Of a stretch of 64,000 bases of DNA, positions 25,572 to 34,793 are shown piece after piece; position 1 is the stretch's first letter, and the number at the start of each line of letters is the position of its first letter. This DNA is from Rhodothermus marinus DSM 4252 (GTDB taxonomy: Bacteria > Bacteroidota > Rhodothermia > Rhodothermales > Rhodothermaceae): positions 2,770,874 to 2,834,873 of the forward strand of contig NC_013501.1 of NCBI RefSeq assembly GCF_000024845.1. Direction: 5' to 3'. Both the position numbers and the translations under genes were made by a program. Below the pieces are notes generated by a model. The model searched no databases. It saw nothing but the letters and a program-made list of their open reading frames with translations, and had not been told where the DNA came from.

Positions 25572-27454
25572 GCGTGAGCGGTCGAAGATGACGGCATCGG
25601 AGCATCCGGCGGTTGCATCAGCGGAAGCTGCACGATGAAGGTGGCTCCCTCGTCGGGGCGACTCCGGGCGGTAAGCTGCCCGTGGTGCCGCTCGACGATC
25701 CGGCGACAGATGGCCAGCCCCATGCCCGTTCCGGCATAGCGGCCCCGGCCGTGCAGCCGCTGGAACGGAGAAAAGATACGATCCAGATACTTCTCGTCAA
25801 AACCGATCCCGTTGTCCTGCACCTCGATCACGCATTGCGTGCCCGCAGGCGTCTCCTCCAGCCGCGCGCGGAGCCAGACCTCGGGCGTGCGTTCGGGATG
25901 GTGAAACTTCAATGCATTGCCGATCAGGTTCTGCAGCAGCTGGCGCATCTGCGTGGGATCGGCTTCCACGACGGGCCAGTGGCCTTCAACGTGCACCTGC
26001 GCGTCGGTTTCGGCAATGCGCACCTCCAGATCGGCCAGCACCTGTTCGAGGATCGCATGCAGATCGACGCGTTCGAACGGCCGGCCCTGCGTCGTCACGC
26101 GCGAGAAGGTCAGCAGATCTTCGATCAACCGGGACATACGCTGAGCGGCGTCCTGCATGCGATCCAGGTAGTAGCGCCCTTCGTCGTCCAGCACCGATTC
26201 GTACTCCTCTTTCAGCAGCTCGGCAAAGGCCCGCACCTTGCGCAGCGGTTCCTGCAGGTCGTGCGAGGCGATGTAGGCGAAGTCCTGCAGTTCGCGATTG
26301 CGCTGCTGGAGCGTTTCGTTGGAGCGGGCCAGCGCCTGCTCGGCCTCCACGCGATCGGTCACGTCGCGCGAGCTGGTCTGGAGCTGCACCAGCCGTCCGG
26401 TTTCGTCGCGGATGGCCCGCACGTGCGTCTCCAGCCAGCGGTAGCCGCCCTGCCTGTGCCGGAAACGATAGACCAGCACGCCCGGATGGTCTTCTTCGCC
26501 GGCCTGTTCCGGTAGCGTAGGCAACCGCTTGCGGTCTTCCGGATGCCAGAACTCCTCAAGCCGATGGCCGATCAGTTCCTCCGGCGTGTAGCCCACGATG
26601 CGTTCGGCCGAGGGGCTGACGTACACGATGCGTCCTTCGGCGTCGTGCAGCGCCACCAGATCGGTCATGTTTTCGGCCAGCAGCCGGAAGAGTTGTTCGC
26701 GCTCGCGCAGTTTGGCCTCGGCTTCGCGAGCCTCGGTCACGTCCCGAAAGATGACGGCCACCCCTTCATCGAGACGGGTGGCCGCCATTTCAAGCCACAG
26801 GGAGCGGTCGGTCTGTTTCAGACAGAAGGTCCGTCGCAGCGGCTCGCCTCGTTGTACCACCTGCACGCACGCTTCGAAAAAGCCCGGCAGCATTGCCTCG
26901 GGGAGCACTTCGCGCAGCCGCCGGCCTTCCAGCTCCGACTGCCGTAGGAGCGCGTGGGCGCGCGGGTTGGCCAGCAGCCAGACGAAGTCGGCCACCTCTC
27001 CGTCCGGCTGATACACCGGCCGCAGCACCATGATGCCTTCCAGCGAGCAGGACAGTACACGCGTCAGCAGCCGCCGGGAAGCTTCCAGTGCTTCGCGCGT
27101 CCGATGCATTTCCGTTTGATCCTCGAACACCAGGATCACACCGCGTTGTTGTCCCAGCGAGCAGGTCTGCCCCCACCAGCGTACCCAGAAGGCAGGGCCA
27201 TCGCGACGCTTCAGGAGCATTTCTTCACCTTCCACCACCGCCCCCTGCAGCACACGCCGGAGTGCCTGCGTCCAGTATCCCCCGTCCTCTTCAAAAAGCT
27301 CCGCGTGCGCCCTTCCCACCACCTCGTCGGCCGCCAGGGCGAACGTCCGGCACCACCGGGCATTGACCGCCCGGTAGCGGAGGGTTTCATCTATCAGCGC
27401 TGCCGCCACCGGCAGATGCTGGAGCCACGACGGCCGGGCAACGGCTTGCTCCAT
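25568..27454 (-). CDS. Multi-PAS sensor histidine kinase
   Basis: 628 residues, soluble. Three PAS-type segments (~15-115, ~125-250, ~260-385; the third contains IVYVSPSAERIVGYTPEELIG and a PAC tail HRQGGYRWLETHVRAIRDE), a HisKA domain with YIASHDLQEPLRKVRAF (the subtype paired with Rcp1-like regulators) and a HATPase domain (NLIGNALKFH, VQDNGIGFDEKYLDRIF, GTGMGLAICRRIV). Cytoplasmic signal sensing; ligand unknown. First gene of a three-gene phosphorelay unit. A TAGTTTCG box upstream resembles the phylum's -7 element. Confidence 0.9.
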   Translation of the reverse strand: MEQAVARPSWLQHLPVAAALIDETLRYRAVNARWCRTFALAADEVVGRAHAELFEEDGGYWTQALRRVLQGAVVEGEEMLLKRRDGPAFWVRWWGQTCSLGQQRGVILVFEDQTEMHRTREALEASRRLLTRVLSCSLEGIMVLRPVYQPDGEVADFVWLLANPRAHALLRQSELEGRRLREVLPEAMLPGFFEACVQVVQRGEPLRRTFCLKQTDRSLWLEMAATRLDEGVAVIFRDVTEAREAEAKLREREQLFRLLAENMTDLVALHDAEGRIVYVSPSAERIVGYTPEELIGHRLEEFWHPEDRKRLPTLPEQAGEEDHPGVLVYRFRHRQGGYRWLETHVRAIRDETGRLVQLQTSSRDVTDRVEAEQALARSNETLQQRNRELQDFAYIASHDLQEPLRKVRAFAELLKEEYESVLDDEGRYYLDRMQDAAQRMSRLIEDLLTFSRVTTQGRPFERVDLHAILEQVLADLEVRIAETDAQVHVEGHWPVVEADPTQMRQLLQNLIGNALKFHHPERTPEVWLRARLEETPAGTQCVIEVQDNGIGFDEKYLDRIFSPFQRLHGRGRYAGTGMGLAICRRIVERHHGQLTARSRPDEGATFIVQLPLMQPPDAPMPSSSTAHA

Positions 27455-27562
27455 AGGTCCGGGCCTCCCGCACAGCGATTGAACTCCCGAAACTAACGCT
27501 GCAGCGGGTCAAATCCACCCGGCCGGAATGTAATGATCCGTTAACAAGTGTTGACAGCCGGC

Positions 27563-29296
27563 CTACAGCTCCAAGTTCGGATCGATCGACTCGAGCCCTT
27601 CCGTCACCTTGCGCAGGAAGGAGGCCGCCATGGCCCCGTCAATGATCCGATGGTCGTAGGAAAGCGACAGATACATCATGTGGCGGATGGCGATCACGTC
27701 GCCGAGTTCGGGGTGCTCGATCACCACCGGCCGCTTCTTGATGGCCCCTGTCGCCAGGATGGCCACCTGGGGCTGATTGATGATGGGCGTGCCCATCAGG
27801 GAGCCCAGCGAGCCCACGTTCGTGATCGTGAAGGTGCCACCCTGCAATTCGTCGGGCTGCAGCTGCTTGTTGCGGGCACGCTGCACCAGATCGGCGATGG
27901 CGTGGGCCAGACCGACCAGGTTCTTCTGTCCGGCATCTCGAATGACCGGCACCACCAGGCCCGTCGTGCCCAGCGCGACGGCAATGCCGATGTGGTAATC
28001 TTTTTTGACGATAATCCGGGTGCCCTCGACCGAAGCGTTCAACAGCGGATGCTCCTTCAGCGCCTCGACGACGGCCTGCACGAAGAAGGGAAGATAGGTC
28101 AACCGGACGCCCTCGCGCTGCTCGAAGCGTTCCTTGTTGCGCTCCCGCACGCGCACCAGGTTCGTCACGTCCACCTCGGCAAACGAAGTCACGTGGGCCG
28201 AGGTGCGTTTCGAGCGGATCATGTGCTCGGCGATGAGCTGCCGCATCCGATCCATCTCGATGATCTCGACGCGGCCTTCCTGGGTGCCCGTCACTACCTG
28301 CGGGGCCGGACGCGGCGCTGCGGGACGCTCCGGTTTCGGAGGCGCCGCCGGACGGGGCTCGGCAGGACGCGCGGCCGGTTGCTGCACGCGCTGCCGCCGC
28401 TGCTCCAGGTACTGGAGCACGTCCTGTTTCGTGACGCGGCCACCGCGCCCGCTGCCCGGGATGGCGGCCAGCTCTTCGGGCGTCAGCCCTTCCTTTTCCG
28501 CAATGGAGCGCACCAGCGGCGAGTAGAAGCGGCCGTCCGGTCCCCGGCGCGGGATCGGTCCGGCGGCCGGAGCGCCGTCGCCTGCAGGCGCCGGTTGCGG
28601 CGCAGGGGTCGGTGCGGGTTCGGGCTTCGGTTCCGGTGCAGCGGTCGGCTGCGTAGCCGGCTGCTGCGGCACGGCGGCGGCCGGAGCGCCCGTCGCAATG
28701 CGGGCCAGGACGGTGCCGACGGCCACCGTCTCGCCCTCCGGCACCAGTATCTCCTTGAGCACCCCCGAAGCCGGCGACGGCACCTCCGTGTCTACCTTGT
28801 CCGTACCGATCTCCAGCAACGGCTCGTCCGCCTCCACTCGATCTCCCGGCTGCTTCAACCACGCCACCACCGTCCCCTCCGTAATGCTCTCGCCCATCTT
28901 GGGCATGACCACTTCGACGATCTCGCCGCCCGCCTCCGGTGCGGCCTCGGGCTTCGGTTCAGGCTCCGGCGCAGCGGCTTCCGTCTTCGGCGCTTCGGGA
29001 GCCGGGGCGGCTTCCGGCGCGGGCGCAGCTGGCTTCGCTTCGGCGGCCGCTTCCGCCTCCGTTTCGATGACGGCCAGGACGGTGCCGACGGCCACCGTCT
29101 CGCCCTCCGGCACCAGAATCTCCTTGAGCACCCCCGAAGCCGGCGACGGCACCTCCGTGTCCACCTTGTCCGTGCCAATCTCCAGCAACGGCTCGTCCGC
29201 CTCCACCCGATCCCCCGGCTGCTTCAACCACGCCACCACCGTCCCCTCCGTAATGCTCTCGCCCATCTTGGGCATGACCACTTCGACGCGTGCCAT
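27563..29296 (-). CDS. 2-oxoacid dehydrogenase E2 (dihydrolipoamide acyltransferase) with two lipoyl domains
   Basis: 577 residues. Two identical lipoyl domains (~1-75 and ~127-200), each with lipoylated Lys in GTDKVDTEVPSPASG. They are joined by Ala/Pro/Glu linkers. A peripheral-subunit-binding domain follows (~260-300, PLVRSIAEKEGLTPEELAAI, GRGGRVTKQDVLQYL), then the catalytic acyltransferase domain ending with the active-site motif SYDHRIIDGAMAASF. MPKMGESITEGT favours the 2-oxoglutarate or branched-chain type over pyruvate, so sucB-like is likely but not certain. E1 and E3 are not adjacent. The linkers are 40-50 residues long. Confidence 0.93.
   Translation of the reverse strand: MARVEVVMPKMGESITEGTVVAWLKQPGDRVEADEPLLEIGTDKVDTEVPSPASGVLKEILVPEGETVAVGTVLAVIETEAEAAAEAKPAAPAPEAAPAPEAPKTEAAAPEPEPKPEAAPEAGGEIVEVVMPKMGESITEGTVVAWLKQPGDRVEADEPLLEIGTDKVDTEVPSPASGVLKEILVPEGETVAVGTVLARIATGAPAAAVPQQPATQPTAAPEPKPEPAPTPAPQPAPAGDGAPAAGPIPRRGPDGRFYSPLVRSIAEKEGLTPEELAAIPGSGRGGRVTKQDVLQYLEQRRQRVQQPAARPAEPRPAAPPKPERPAAPRPAPQVVTGTQEGRVEIIEMDRMRQLIAEHMIRSKRTSAHVTSFAEVDVTNLVRVRERNKERFEQREGVRLTYLPFFVQAVVEALKEHPLLNASVEGTRIIVKKDYHIGIAVALGTTGLVVPVIRDAGQKNLVGLAHAIADLVQRARNKQLQPDELQGGTFTITNVGSLGSLMGTPIINQPQVAILATGAIKKRPVVIEHPELGDVIAIRHMMYLSLSYDHRIIDGAMAASFLRKVTEGLESIDPNLEL
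28704..28918. repeat. Lipoyl-domain 215-bp repeat, copy 1
   Basis: About 97% identical by eye to 29073-29287; the few differences are synonymous, so the two encoded lipoyl domains are identical. Confidence 0.92.
29073..29287. repeat. Lipoyl-domain 215-bp repeat, copy 2
   Basis: Partner of 28704-28918 within the E2 gene. Confidence 0.92.
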
Positions 29297-29380
29297 GGCT
29301 ATCTGCAGACTTTTCTGTTCGTTTTTTGCACGTCCGGTAATATAGGCAGCCCTTTCCTCAAATGGAAAAGGTACCTGTTG

Positions 29381-30022
29381 CTATTCCTCAACAAGAATTC
29401 GCGAAGGTGCGCCCACCACCTGCACCGAGTCGATGCCGACGGCCGCCAGCACCGGGACCAGGAGCCGCCGCAGCGCTTCGGCGGCATAGTGGCGGGGCAT
29501 CGGGCTGTCGGTCAGGTAAGCCTCGGCCTGACGCCGCAGCGCCGCATTGACCTGACGAAGCGCTTCCTGCTCCATACGACGACCGCTACTCCGGTAGAGG
29601 CGCGCCCAGCCCACCTGCGTCTCGATTTCCAGCGCCTCGAGCTGTGGCTCGACGGCCTGAACGGCCAGCGGCGGCAGGACCACTTCTACGACCCGATCCG
29701 GACGCAACCGGATCATCTCCGGCCGCAGCGCCCGTACATCGAATCCGTAGTGCACGGTGCCGGGCACGCGCACGCGCGCGGTGGTCGTGCCCAGATCGAT
29801 CCCCAGCCATTCTTTGTGGCTGCTGGCCTCCACGGTGACCATCACCGTGGCCGTCCCCACCACCAGAAACGAAGCGGGCACCTCCTGCTGCACCGTGGTC
29901 ACGACGCGCCGGCGCACCACTTCCTCCAGCTGCAGGCGCTGCCACCAGCGCCCGAGCCGGTAGCCCGCCCAGAGGCTTCCGGCCAGCAGCAGCCCGATCC
30001 CGATCCAGCGCAACCTTTGCAT
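29381..30022 (-). CDS. DUF4230-like membrane-anchored protein
   Basis: 213 residues. One N-terminal membrane anchor ([20 protein letters not shown]), then an extracytoplasmic domain with beta strands ([41 protein letters not shown]) and a C-terminal helix ([10 protein letters not shown] ... [19 protein letters not shown]). This order of a 'GFDV' strand, a 'V.LP.....VE' strand and a charged helix fits DUF4230 as I remember it. Function unknown. ATG at 30022 is preferred over an in-frame TTG at 30037, which would lie inside the T-tract of the upstream terminator. Start is only 12 nt from that tract. Confidence 0.6.
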   Translation of the reverse strand: MQRLRWIGIGLLLAGSLWAGYRLGRWWQRLQLEEVVRRRVVTTVQQEVPASFLVVGTATVMVTVEASSHKEWLGIDLGTTTARVRVPGTVHYGFDVRALRPEMIRLRPDRVVEVVLPPLAVQAVEPQLEALEIETQVGWARLYRSSGRRMEQEALRQVNAALRRQAEAYLTDSPMPRHYAAEALRRLLVPVLAAVGIDSVQVVGAPSRILVEE

Positions 30023-30034
30023 CGAACCGTTCAG

Positions 30035-30068
30035 CAAAAAACCCGGCGCCTGAAGCAGACGCCGGGTT
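30035..30068 (-). terminator. Rho-independent terminator of the pyrophosphatase gene
   Basis: On the minus strand AACCCGGCG (30068-30060) pairs with CGCCGGGTT (30048-30040) across an 11-nt loop, followed by TTTTTT (30041-30036). It ends the hppA transcript 21 nt after the stop and lies 12 nt before the DUF4230 start. Confidence 0.9.
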
Positions 30069-30089
30069 TGCGTTTCAGGTTCTCCTGCT

Positions 30090-32186
30090 TCATGCCAGAA
30101 GCGGCGCGATCACCAGCGACACCACGGCGATCAGCTTGATCAGGATGTTCAGGCTCGGACCCGAGGTGTCCTTCAGCGGATCGCCCACCGTGTCGCCCAC
30201 TACGGCCGCCTTGTGGGCGTCGCTGCCCTTGCCGTACTGGACGCCGTCGATCTCCATGCCGGCCTCGATGCGCTTCTTGGCGTTGTCCCAGGCACCTCCG
30301 GCGTTGGCCTGGAAAATGGCCAGCAGCACGCCCGAGACCGTCACCCCAGCCAGCAGGCCACCCAGCATGTTCTTGTCGATCAGTCCCACCACCACCGGCG
30401 CGGCCACGGCCAGCAGGCCCGGCAGGATCATTTCGCGGATGGCGGCCTTCGTTGAGATGTCCACGCAGCGGGCGTACTCGGCGCGGGCCTTGCCTTCACG
30501 AAGCCCCGGGATCTCCCGGAACTGGCGGCCCACCTCTTTGATCATGTCCGAAGCGGCCCGCCCCACGGCGCTCATGGCCAGCGCGCTGAACACGAAGGGC
30601 AGCACGGCGCCCAGCAGCACACCGGCCAGGATGTTCGGCTGCGACACGTCGATCGTGGGCACGTGCGCCTGCTGCATGTAGGCGGCAAACAGCGCCAGCG
30701 CCGTCAGCGCGGCCGAGCCGATGGCGAAGCCTTTCCCGATGGCGGCCGTCGTGTTGCCCACGGCATCCAGCTTGTCGGTGCGCTCACGCACTTCCGGCGG
30801 CAGGTGCGCCATCTCGGCGATCCCCCCGGCATTGTCCGAGATCGGCCCGTAAGCGTCCACGGCCAGCTGGATACCCGTCACCGAGAGCATGCCCAGCGCG
30901 GCAATGGCGATGCCGTAGAGCCCGGCCGCCGAGTAGGCCCCGATGATGCCCAGCGCCAGCACCACCGCCGGCAGTCCGGTCGAGAGCATGCCCACGCTCA
31001 GGCCGGCGATGATGTTCGTGGCCGCCCCGGTCACGCTCTGGCGGGCGATGACCAGCGTCGGCTTGGTGTGCGTGGACGTGTAGTACTCGGTGATCAGTCC
31101 GATCAGCACGCCGGCGGCCAGCCCGATCAGCACGGCCCAGTAGACGCCCGTGGCCGTGTAGTTCGTAAACGGAATGAGCGGGCTTTCGGCCGTCCAGGCA
31201 TCGGGCAGCATCCACTGAATGATGAAATAGGCGAGCACGGCCATCACGAAGGCGGCGCCGAATTCGCCCTGGTTCAGCGCCTTCTGCGGGTTACCGCCCT
31301 CTTTGACCTTCACGAAGAAGGCCCCGATGATCGACACGATGATGCCGACGCCGGCCAGAATCATGGGCAGGAGCACGCCCGCCAGCGGGTGCACCCCGTC
31401 CATCTGCTGGAAGACCGGCACGAAGGCGGCGCCCAGCACGATCGTACCGATGATCGAGCCCACGTAGCTCTCGAAAAGGTCGGCGCCCATGCCGGCCACG
31501 TCGCCCACGTTGTCGCCCACGTTGTCGGCGATCGTGGCCGGGTTACGCGGGTCGTCTTCGGGAATGCCCTCGTAGACCTTACCGGCCAGGTCGGCGCCCA
31601 CGTCGGCCGCCTTCGTGTAGATGCCGCCGCCCACGCGGGCAAACAGCGCGATCGAGGAGGCGCCCAGCGAAAAGCCGGAAATGACGTTGATCACTTTCAG
31701 GTAATCCCAGGCCAGCCCTTCGGAGTAGAGCAGGAAGAGCAGGCTGAGGCCCAGCAATCCCAGCCCCACCACGCTCAGACCCATGACCAGCCCGCCCGAG
31801 AAGGCCACGTTGAGCGCCGGGCCCAGTCCCGTACGGGCGGCGTTCGTCGTGCGCACGTTGGCCCGCGTGGCGACGGTCATGCCGATGAAGCCGGCCGTGG
31901 CCGAGCAGACCGCGCCCACCACGAACGAAAGCGCGATCAGCCAGGACGAACCGGGCTGCTGCGCATTGAAAATGGCCAGGAGAACGGCCACGACGATCAC
32001 GAAAATGCTCAGCACGCTGTACTCGCGCCGGAGAAACGCGCGGGCGCCTTCGGCGATGGCCGCCGCGATCTGCTGCATCTCCGGCGTGCCCGGATCCTGA
32101 CGGCTGATCCAGCGCGTGCGCAGGAATGCATAGAACAGCGCCAGCAATCCGGCCAGCGGCACGAGGTAGGTTACATACATCTCCAT
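30090..32186 (-). CDS. hppA: Membrane-bound ion-pumping pyrophosphatase, K+-dependent type
   Basis: 698 residues, about 16 membrane spans. Hydrolyses pyrophosphate and pumps H+ (or Na+) across the cytoplasmic membrane. Substrate-site motifs visible: [20 protein letters not shown] and [20 protein letters not shown] (~180-225), and a late set of Asp/Lys residues ([28 protein letters not shown]). [11 protein letters not shown] has Ala rather than Lys at the position that separates K+-dependent from K+-independent enzymes, so the K+-dependent subfamily is likely. Ion specificity is not settled here. The leader has a perfect hairpin at 32233-32252. Confidence 0.95.
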   Translation of the reverse strand: MEMYVTYLVPLAGLLALFYAFLRTRWISRQDPGTPEMQQIAAAIAEGARAFLRREYSVLSIFVIVVAVLLAIFNAQQPGSSWLIALSFVVGAVCSATAGFIGMTVATRANVRTTNAARTGLGPALNVAFSGGLVMGLSVVGLGLLGLSLLFLLYSEGLAWDYLKVINVISGFSLGASSIALFARVGGGIYTKAADVGADLAGKVYEGIPEDDPRNPATIADNVGDNVGDVAGMGADLFESYVGSIIGTIVLGAAFVPVFQQMDGVHPLAGVLLPMILAGVGIIVSIIGAFFVKVKEGGNPQKALNQGEFGAAFVMAVLAYFIIQWMLPDAWTAESPLIPFTNYTATGVYWAVLIGLAAGVLIGLITEYYTSTHTKPTLVIARQSVTGAATNIIAGLSVGMLSTGLPAVVLALGIIGAYSAAGLYGIAIAALGMLSVTGIQLAVDAYGPISDNAGGIAEMAHLPPEVRERTDKLDAVGNTTAAIGKGFAIGSAALTALALFAAYMQQAHVPTIDVSQPNILAGVLLGAVLPFVFSALAMSAVGRAASDMIKEVGRQFREIPGLREGKARAEYARCVDISTKAAIREMILPGLLAVAAPVVVGLIDKNMLGGLLAGVTVSGVLLAIFQANAGGAWDNAKKRIEAGMEIDGVQYGKGSDAHKAAVVGDTVGDPLKDTSGPSLNILIKLIAVVSLVIAPLLA

Positions 32187-32332
32187 AAGCGTCTCCGTCG
32201 GATGGCTTTTCGCTTCGGCATCATGCTAAGTGCCCAACTTACAAAAGTTGGGGCGCCAGAAATTACAATCCTGCATTGTTTTTTGGGGAAAAGTACCCGG
32301 CAAGTCCCCGCAAAAAGTGCGTGAAACTTTGC

Positions 32333-32917
32333 CTACAGCGAATTTTCGACGCGATTGTATCGGTTCATGGCGGCCTCGATGCCCTCGCAGGCAAACGTGA
32401 CGGCGGCCTGGCAGGCCCGTTCGAGCGCCTCGTCGATCAGCGGCCATTCCTCCCGGGTGAACGGCGAGAGCACGTAGTCGGCCTGGCGGCCGCGTTCGAA
32501 GTTGCTGCCGATGCCAATGCGCAGGCGCGGAAAGGCCGTCGTGCCCAGTGCCCGGATGATGTCTTCGACGCCGTTGTGTCCGCCCGCACTACCGCCGGGC
32601 CGCAGCCGGATGCGTCCGGGTGGCAGGTGGATGTCGTCGTAGACGACGAGCAACCGCTCCAGGGGAATGCGGTAGTAGCGGACCACCTCGGCCACGGCCG
32701 CTCCGCTGCGGTTCATGTACGTGAGCGGCTTCATCAGGCCGGCCGGGCAACCTTCCAGCTGCCCCCATCCCAGCAGCGACGGCCCCTTTTCCGAACGCCA
32801 GGCGATGCCGTAGCGCTCGGCCAGCCGATCGACCACCATGAAACCGGCATTGTGCCGGGTGTTCGCGTAGCGGGGTCCCGGGTTGCCCAGCCCGACGATC
32901 AGGGCGCGTTCCGCCAT
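32333..32917 (-). CDS. pth: Peptidyl-tRNA hydrolase
   Basis: 194 residues. Releases tRNA from prematurely dropped peptidyl-tRNA. Conserved residues in LIVGLGNPGPRYANTRHNAGF (catalytic His in TRHNAGF), MNRSGAAV, VVYDDIHLPPGRIRLRPGGSAGGHNG. Cytoplasmic, normal length. It lies 17 nt after rplY and belongs to the common prs-rplY-pth order, all minus strand. Confidence 0.96.
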   Translation of the reverse strand: MAERALIVGLGNPGPRYANTRHNAGFMVVDRLAERYGIAWRSEKGPSLLGWGQLEGCPAGLMKPLTYMNRSGAAVAEVVRYYRIPLERLLVVYDDIHLPPGRIRLRPGGSAGGHNGVEDIIRALGTTAFPRLRIGIGSNFERGRQADYVLSPFTREEWPLIDEALERACQAAVTFACEGIEAAMNRYNRVENSL

Positions 32918-32934
32918 GGAATTGTTCGGCCGCC

Positions 32935-33543
32935 TCAGGCGCTCGTCCCGGTGCCCGCTTCGGCTTCACCTTCCGCGCCTTCCTCTTCCTCAACGCCGCC
33001 CAGTTGCGGCGCGGCAATGACCACCACGGTCTGGTCCGGGGCGTCCTCGAACTCCAGCCCTTCGAACTGCAGGTCGCCCACGTGGATCGCGTCGCCGATG
33101 TCCAGGTTCGAGACGTCGATGTCGATGTGGGCGGGGATGTCCTTGGGCAGGCAGGTCACCTCCAGCTCGTGCGTCACGATCTGCAGCACACCACCGCGCT
33201 GCACGCCGATGGCCGTGCCCACGATCTGCACCGGCACCGTCACGGTGACCTTCTCTTCCGCCCGCAGCACCTGAAAGTCGGCGTGCAGGGGCCGATCGGT
33301 CACCGGATGAAACTCCACATCTTTCAGGATGCAGTCCCAGGTCTTCCCGTTGAGCTGGAGCTTCACCAGGTGCGTTTCGGTCGTGTAGATGAGCGGCCGG
33401 AGCTTCGATTCGAGCATCTGGAAGGGTATGGGCTCCACGTGGTGGCCGTACAGGATGCAGGGAACCCATCCCTCTCGCCGGATGGCCCGGGCAGCCCGCT
33501 TTCCGGTCTCCCGCGGTTTGGCCTCGATGGTAATGGTCGCCAT
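32935..33543 (-). CDS. rplY: 50S ribosomal protein L25, Ctc-type long form
   Basis: 202 residues. N-terminal 5S rRNA-binding domain (EAKPRETGKRAARAIRREGWVPCILYG) and a C-terminal TL5/Ctc beta domain (VQIVGTAIGVQRGGVLQ, LEVTCLPKDIPAHIDIDVSNL). The last ~20 residues are an acidic tail (EEEEGAEGEAEAG). Binds 5S rRNA in the large subunit. Lies 27 nt after prs; standard operon. Confidence 0.95.
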   Translation of the reverse strand: MATITIEAKPRETGKRAARAIRREGWVPCILYGHHVEPIPFQMLESKLRPLIYTTETHLVKLQLNGKTWDCILKDVEFHPVTDRPLHADFQVLRAEEKVTVTVPVQIVGTAIGVQRGGVLQIVTHELEVTCLPKDIPAHIDIDVSNLDIGDAIHVGDLQFEGLEFEDAPDQTVVVIAAPQLGGVEEEEGAEGEAEAGTGTSA

Positions 33544-33570
33544 GGTTTCTATCCTACCGGTTTAGCGTTG

Positions 33571-34521
33571 TTATTCTACAAACAGTGTCGAAACTGACTC
33601 GTCCGTGTAGATGCGCCGGATGGCGTCGGCAAAGATTTCGGCCACGCTGACCACCTCGATCTTCTCGGAGGGTCGCTTGAGCGGGATCGTGTCGGTAACC
33701 ACCAGCTTGGTGAGCACCGACGACTCGATGCGCTCGTAGGCCGGACCGGACAGCAGCGCGTGCGTGCAGGCCGCATAGATCTCCCGGGCGCCGGCCTCGC
33801 GAAGCGCCTTTGCGGCGTTGGTCAGTGTGCCGGCCGTATCGACGATATCGTCAATGAGCAGGACGTTCTTGCCTTTGACTTCGCCGATGATGTTGACCAC
33901 TTCCGCCTCGTTCTGACGGGGGCGGCGCTTGTCGATCAGGGCCAGGTCTGCCTGCAGCCGCTTCGCATAGGAGCGGGCCATTTTGAGCGCGCCCACATCG
34001 GGTGCCACCACCACCAGGTTCTGGATGTTGAGCCGCTGCACGTACTCGGCAAAGACGGCCGAGCCGTAGAGGTGATCGACCGGCACGTCGAAAAAGCCCT
34101 GAATCTGCGGCGCGTGCAGGTCCATCGTCAGCAGTCGGTCGATGCCCGCCGTCGTAAGCATGTTGGCCATGAGCTTGGCGGCAATCGACACGCGCGGCTG
34201 GTCTTTGCGCTCCTGGCGGGCATAGCCGAAGTACGGGATGACGGCCGTGATGCGCGCCGCCGAGGCCCGACGCGCCGCGTCGATCATGAGCAACAGCTCG
34301 ATCCAGTTCTCGGCGCCGGGATGCGTGCTCTGAATAATGAAGAGGTCGGCGCCACGAATGGATTCTTCGTAGCGGACGTAGATCTCGCCGTCCGAAAAAT
34401 TCTTGATCGTCACCTGGCCCAGTTCCTGACCGTACGCCTCCGCGATGCGGCGGGCCAGCGCCGGATTCGATCGTCCGGCAAACAGGGCTATGGGGCGCTC
34501 GTGCCGGTAGCTCGGTAGCAT
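33571..34521 (-). CDS. prs: Ribose-phosphate pyrophosphokinase
   Basis: 316 residues, full length. Makes PRPP from ribose 5-phosphate and ATP for nucleotides, His and Trp. Motifs: N-terminal FAGRSNPALARRIAEAYG, catalytic loop PYFGYARQERKDQPR, DLHAPQIQGFF, VVAPDVGALKMARSYAKRL and the PRPP loop VLLIDDIVDTAGT. First gene of prs-rplY-pth. It starts 41 nt after the terminator that closes tRNA-Gln; no good promoter box was found in that gap. Confidence 0.96.
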   Translation of the reverse strand: MLPSYRHERPIALFAGRSNPALARRIAEAYGQELGQVTIKNFSDGEIYVRYEESIRGADLFIIQSTHPGAENWIELLLMIDAARRASAARITAVIPYFGYARQERKDQPRVSIAAKLMANMLTTAGIDRLLTMDLHAPQIQGFFDVPVDHLYGSAVFAEYVQRLNIQNLVVVAPDVGALKMARSYAKRLQADLALIDKRRPRQNEAEVVNIIGEVKGKNVLLIDDIVDTAGTLTNAAKALREAGAREIYAACTHALLSGPAYERIESSVLTKLVVTDTIPLKRPSEKIEVVSVAEIFADAIRRIYTDESVSTLFVE

Positions 34522-34562
34522 AGGGCAGGGACGGGCTTGTGTCCGGGTCGCTTGTCTTCAAC

Positions 34563-34587
34563 AAAAAACCTGCACCGCCGGTGCAGG
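34563..34587 (-). terminator. Rho-independent terminator after tRNA-Gln
   Basis: Minus strand CCTGCACC (34587-34580) pairs with GGTGCAGG (34576-34569), loop GGC, followed by TTTTTT (34568-34563). Confidence 0.88.
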
Positions 34588-34618
34588 AGACAACCACGCA
34601 GCAGGCTGCGCGCTGGTG

Positions 34619-34689
34619 CTGCCCGGGGAGGATTCGAACCTCCACATACGGCTCCAAAGGCCGCTGTCCTACCGTTAGACGACCGGGCA
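34619..34689 (-). tRNA. tRNA-Gln (anticodon UUG)
   Basis: 71 nt, minus strand. Acceptor TGCCCGG pairs with CCGGGCA with G discriminator, as usual for tRNA-Gln (U1-A72, G73). Anticodon stem GCGGC/GCCGT with loop CTTTGGA gives anticodon TTG. T arm GGAGG-TTCGAAT-CCTCC. CCA is not encoded (CAC follows G73). Confidence 0.95.
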
Positions 34690-34726
34690 GTGAAGCGCCG
34701 GCGGGCTACGCTTCGGAGAATGTACA

Positions 34727-34755
34727 AGTTAACCCGCCTCGGGCGGTCCAGTCAA
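34727..34755 (-). promoter_or_regulatory. Probable promoter of tRNA-Gln
   Basis: Minus strand TTGACT (34755-34750), 17 nt, TTAACT (34732-34727), about 38 nt before the mature tRNA 5' end. The spacer is a GC palindrome (CCGCC..GGCGG). Boxes read as sigma-70-like; the second also partly fits the phylum's TAnnTTTG. Confidence 0.5.
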
Positions 34756-34793
34756 CGCCCTGGCGTCCGAAGGGATCCGCTTTTGAAGGGCTT

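Noticed and set aside
28704-29287. Assembly duplication as the cause of the E2 repeat
   Set aside because: The two copies carry several distinct synonymous differences and different linkers, so they are two real copies.
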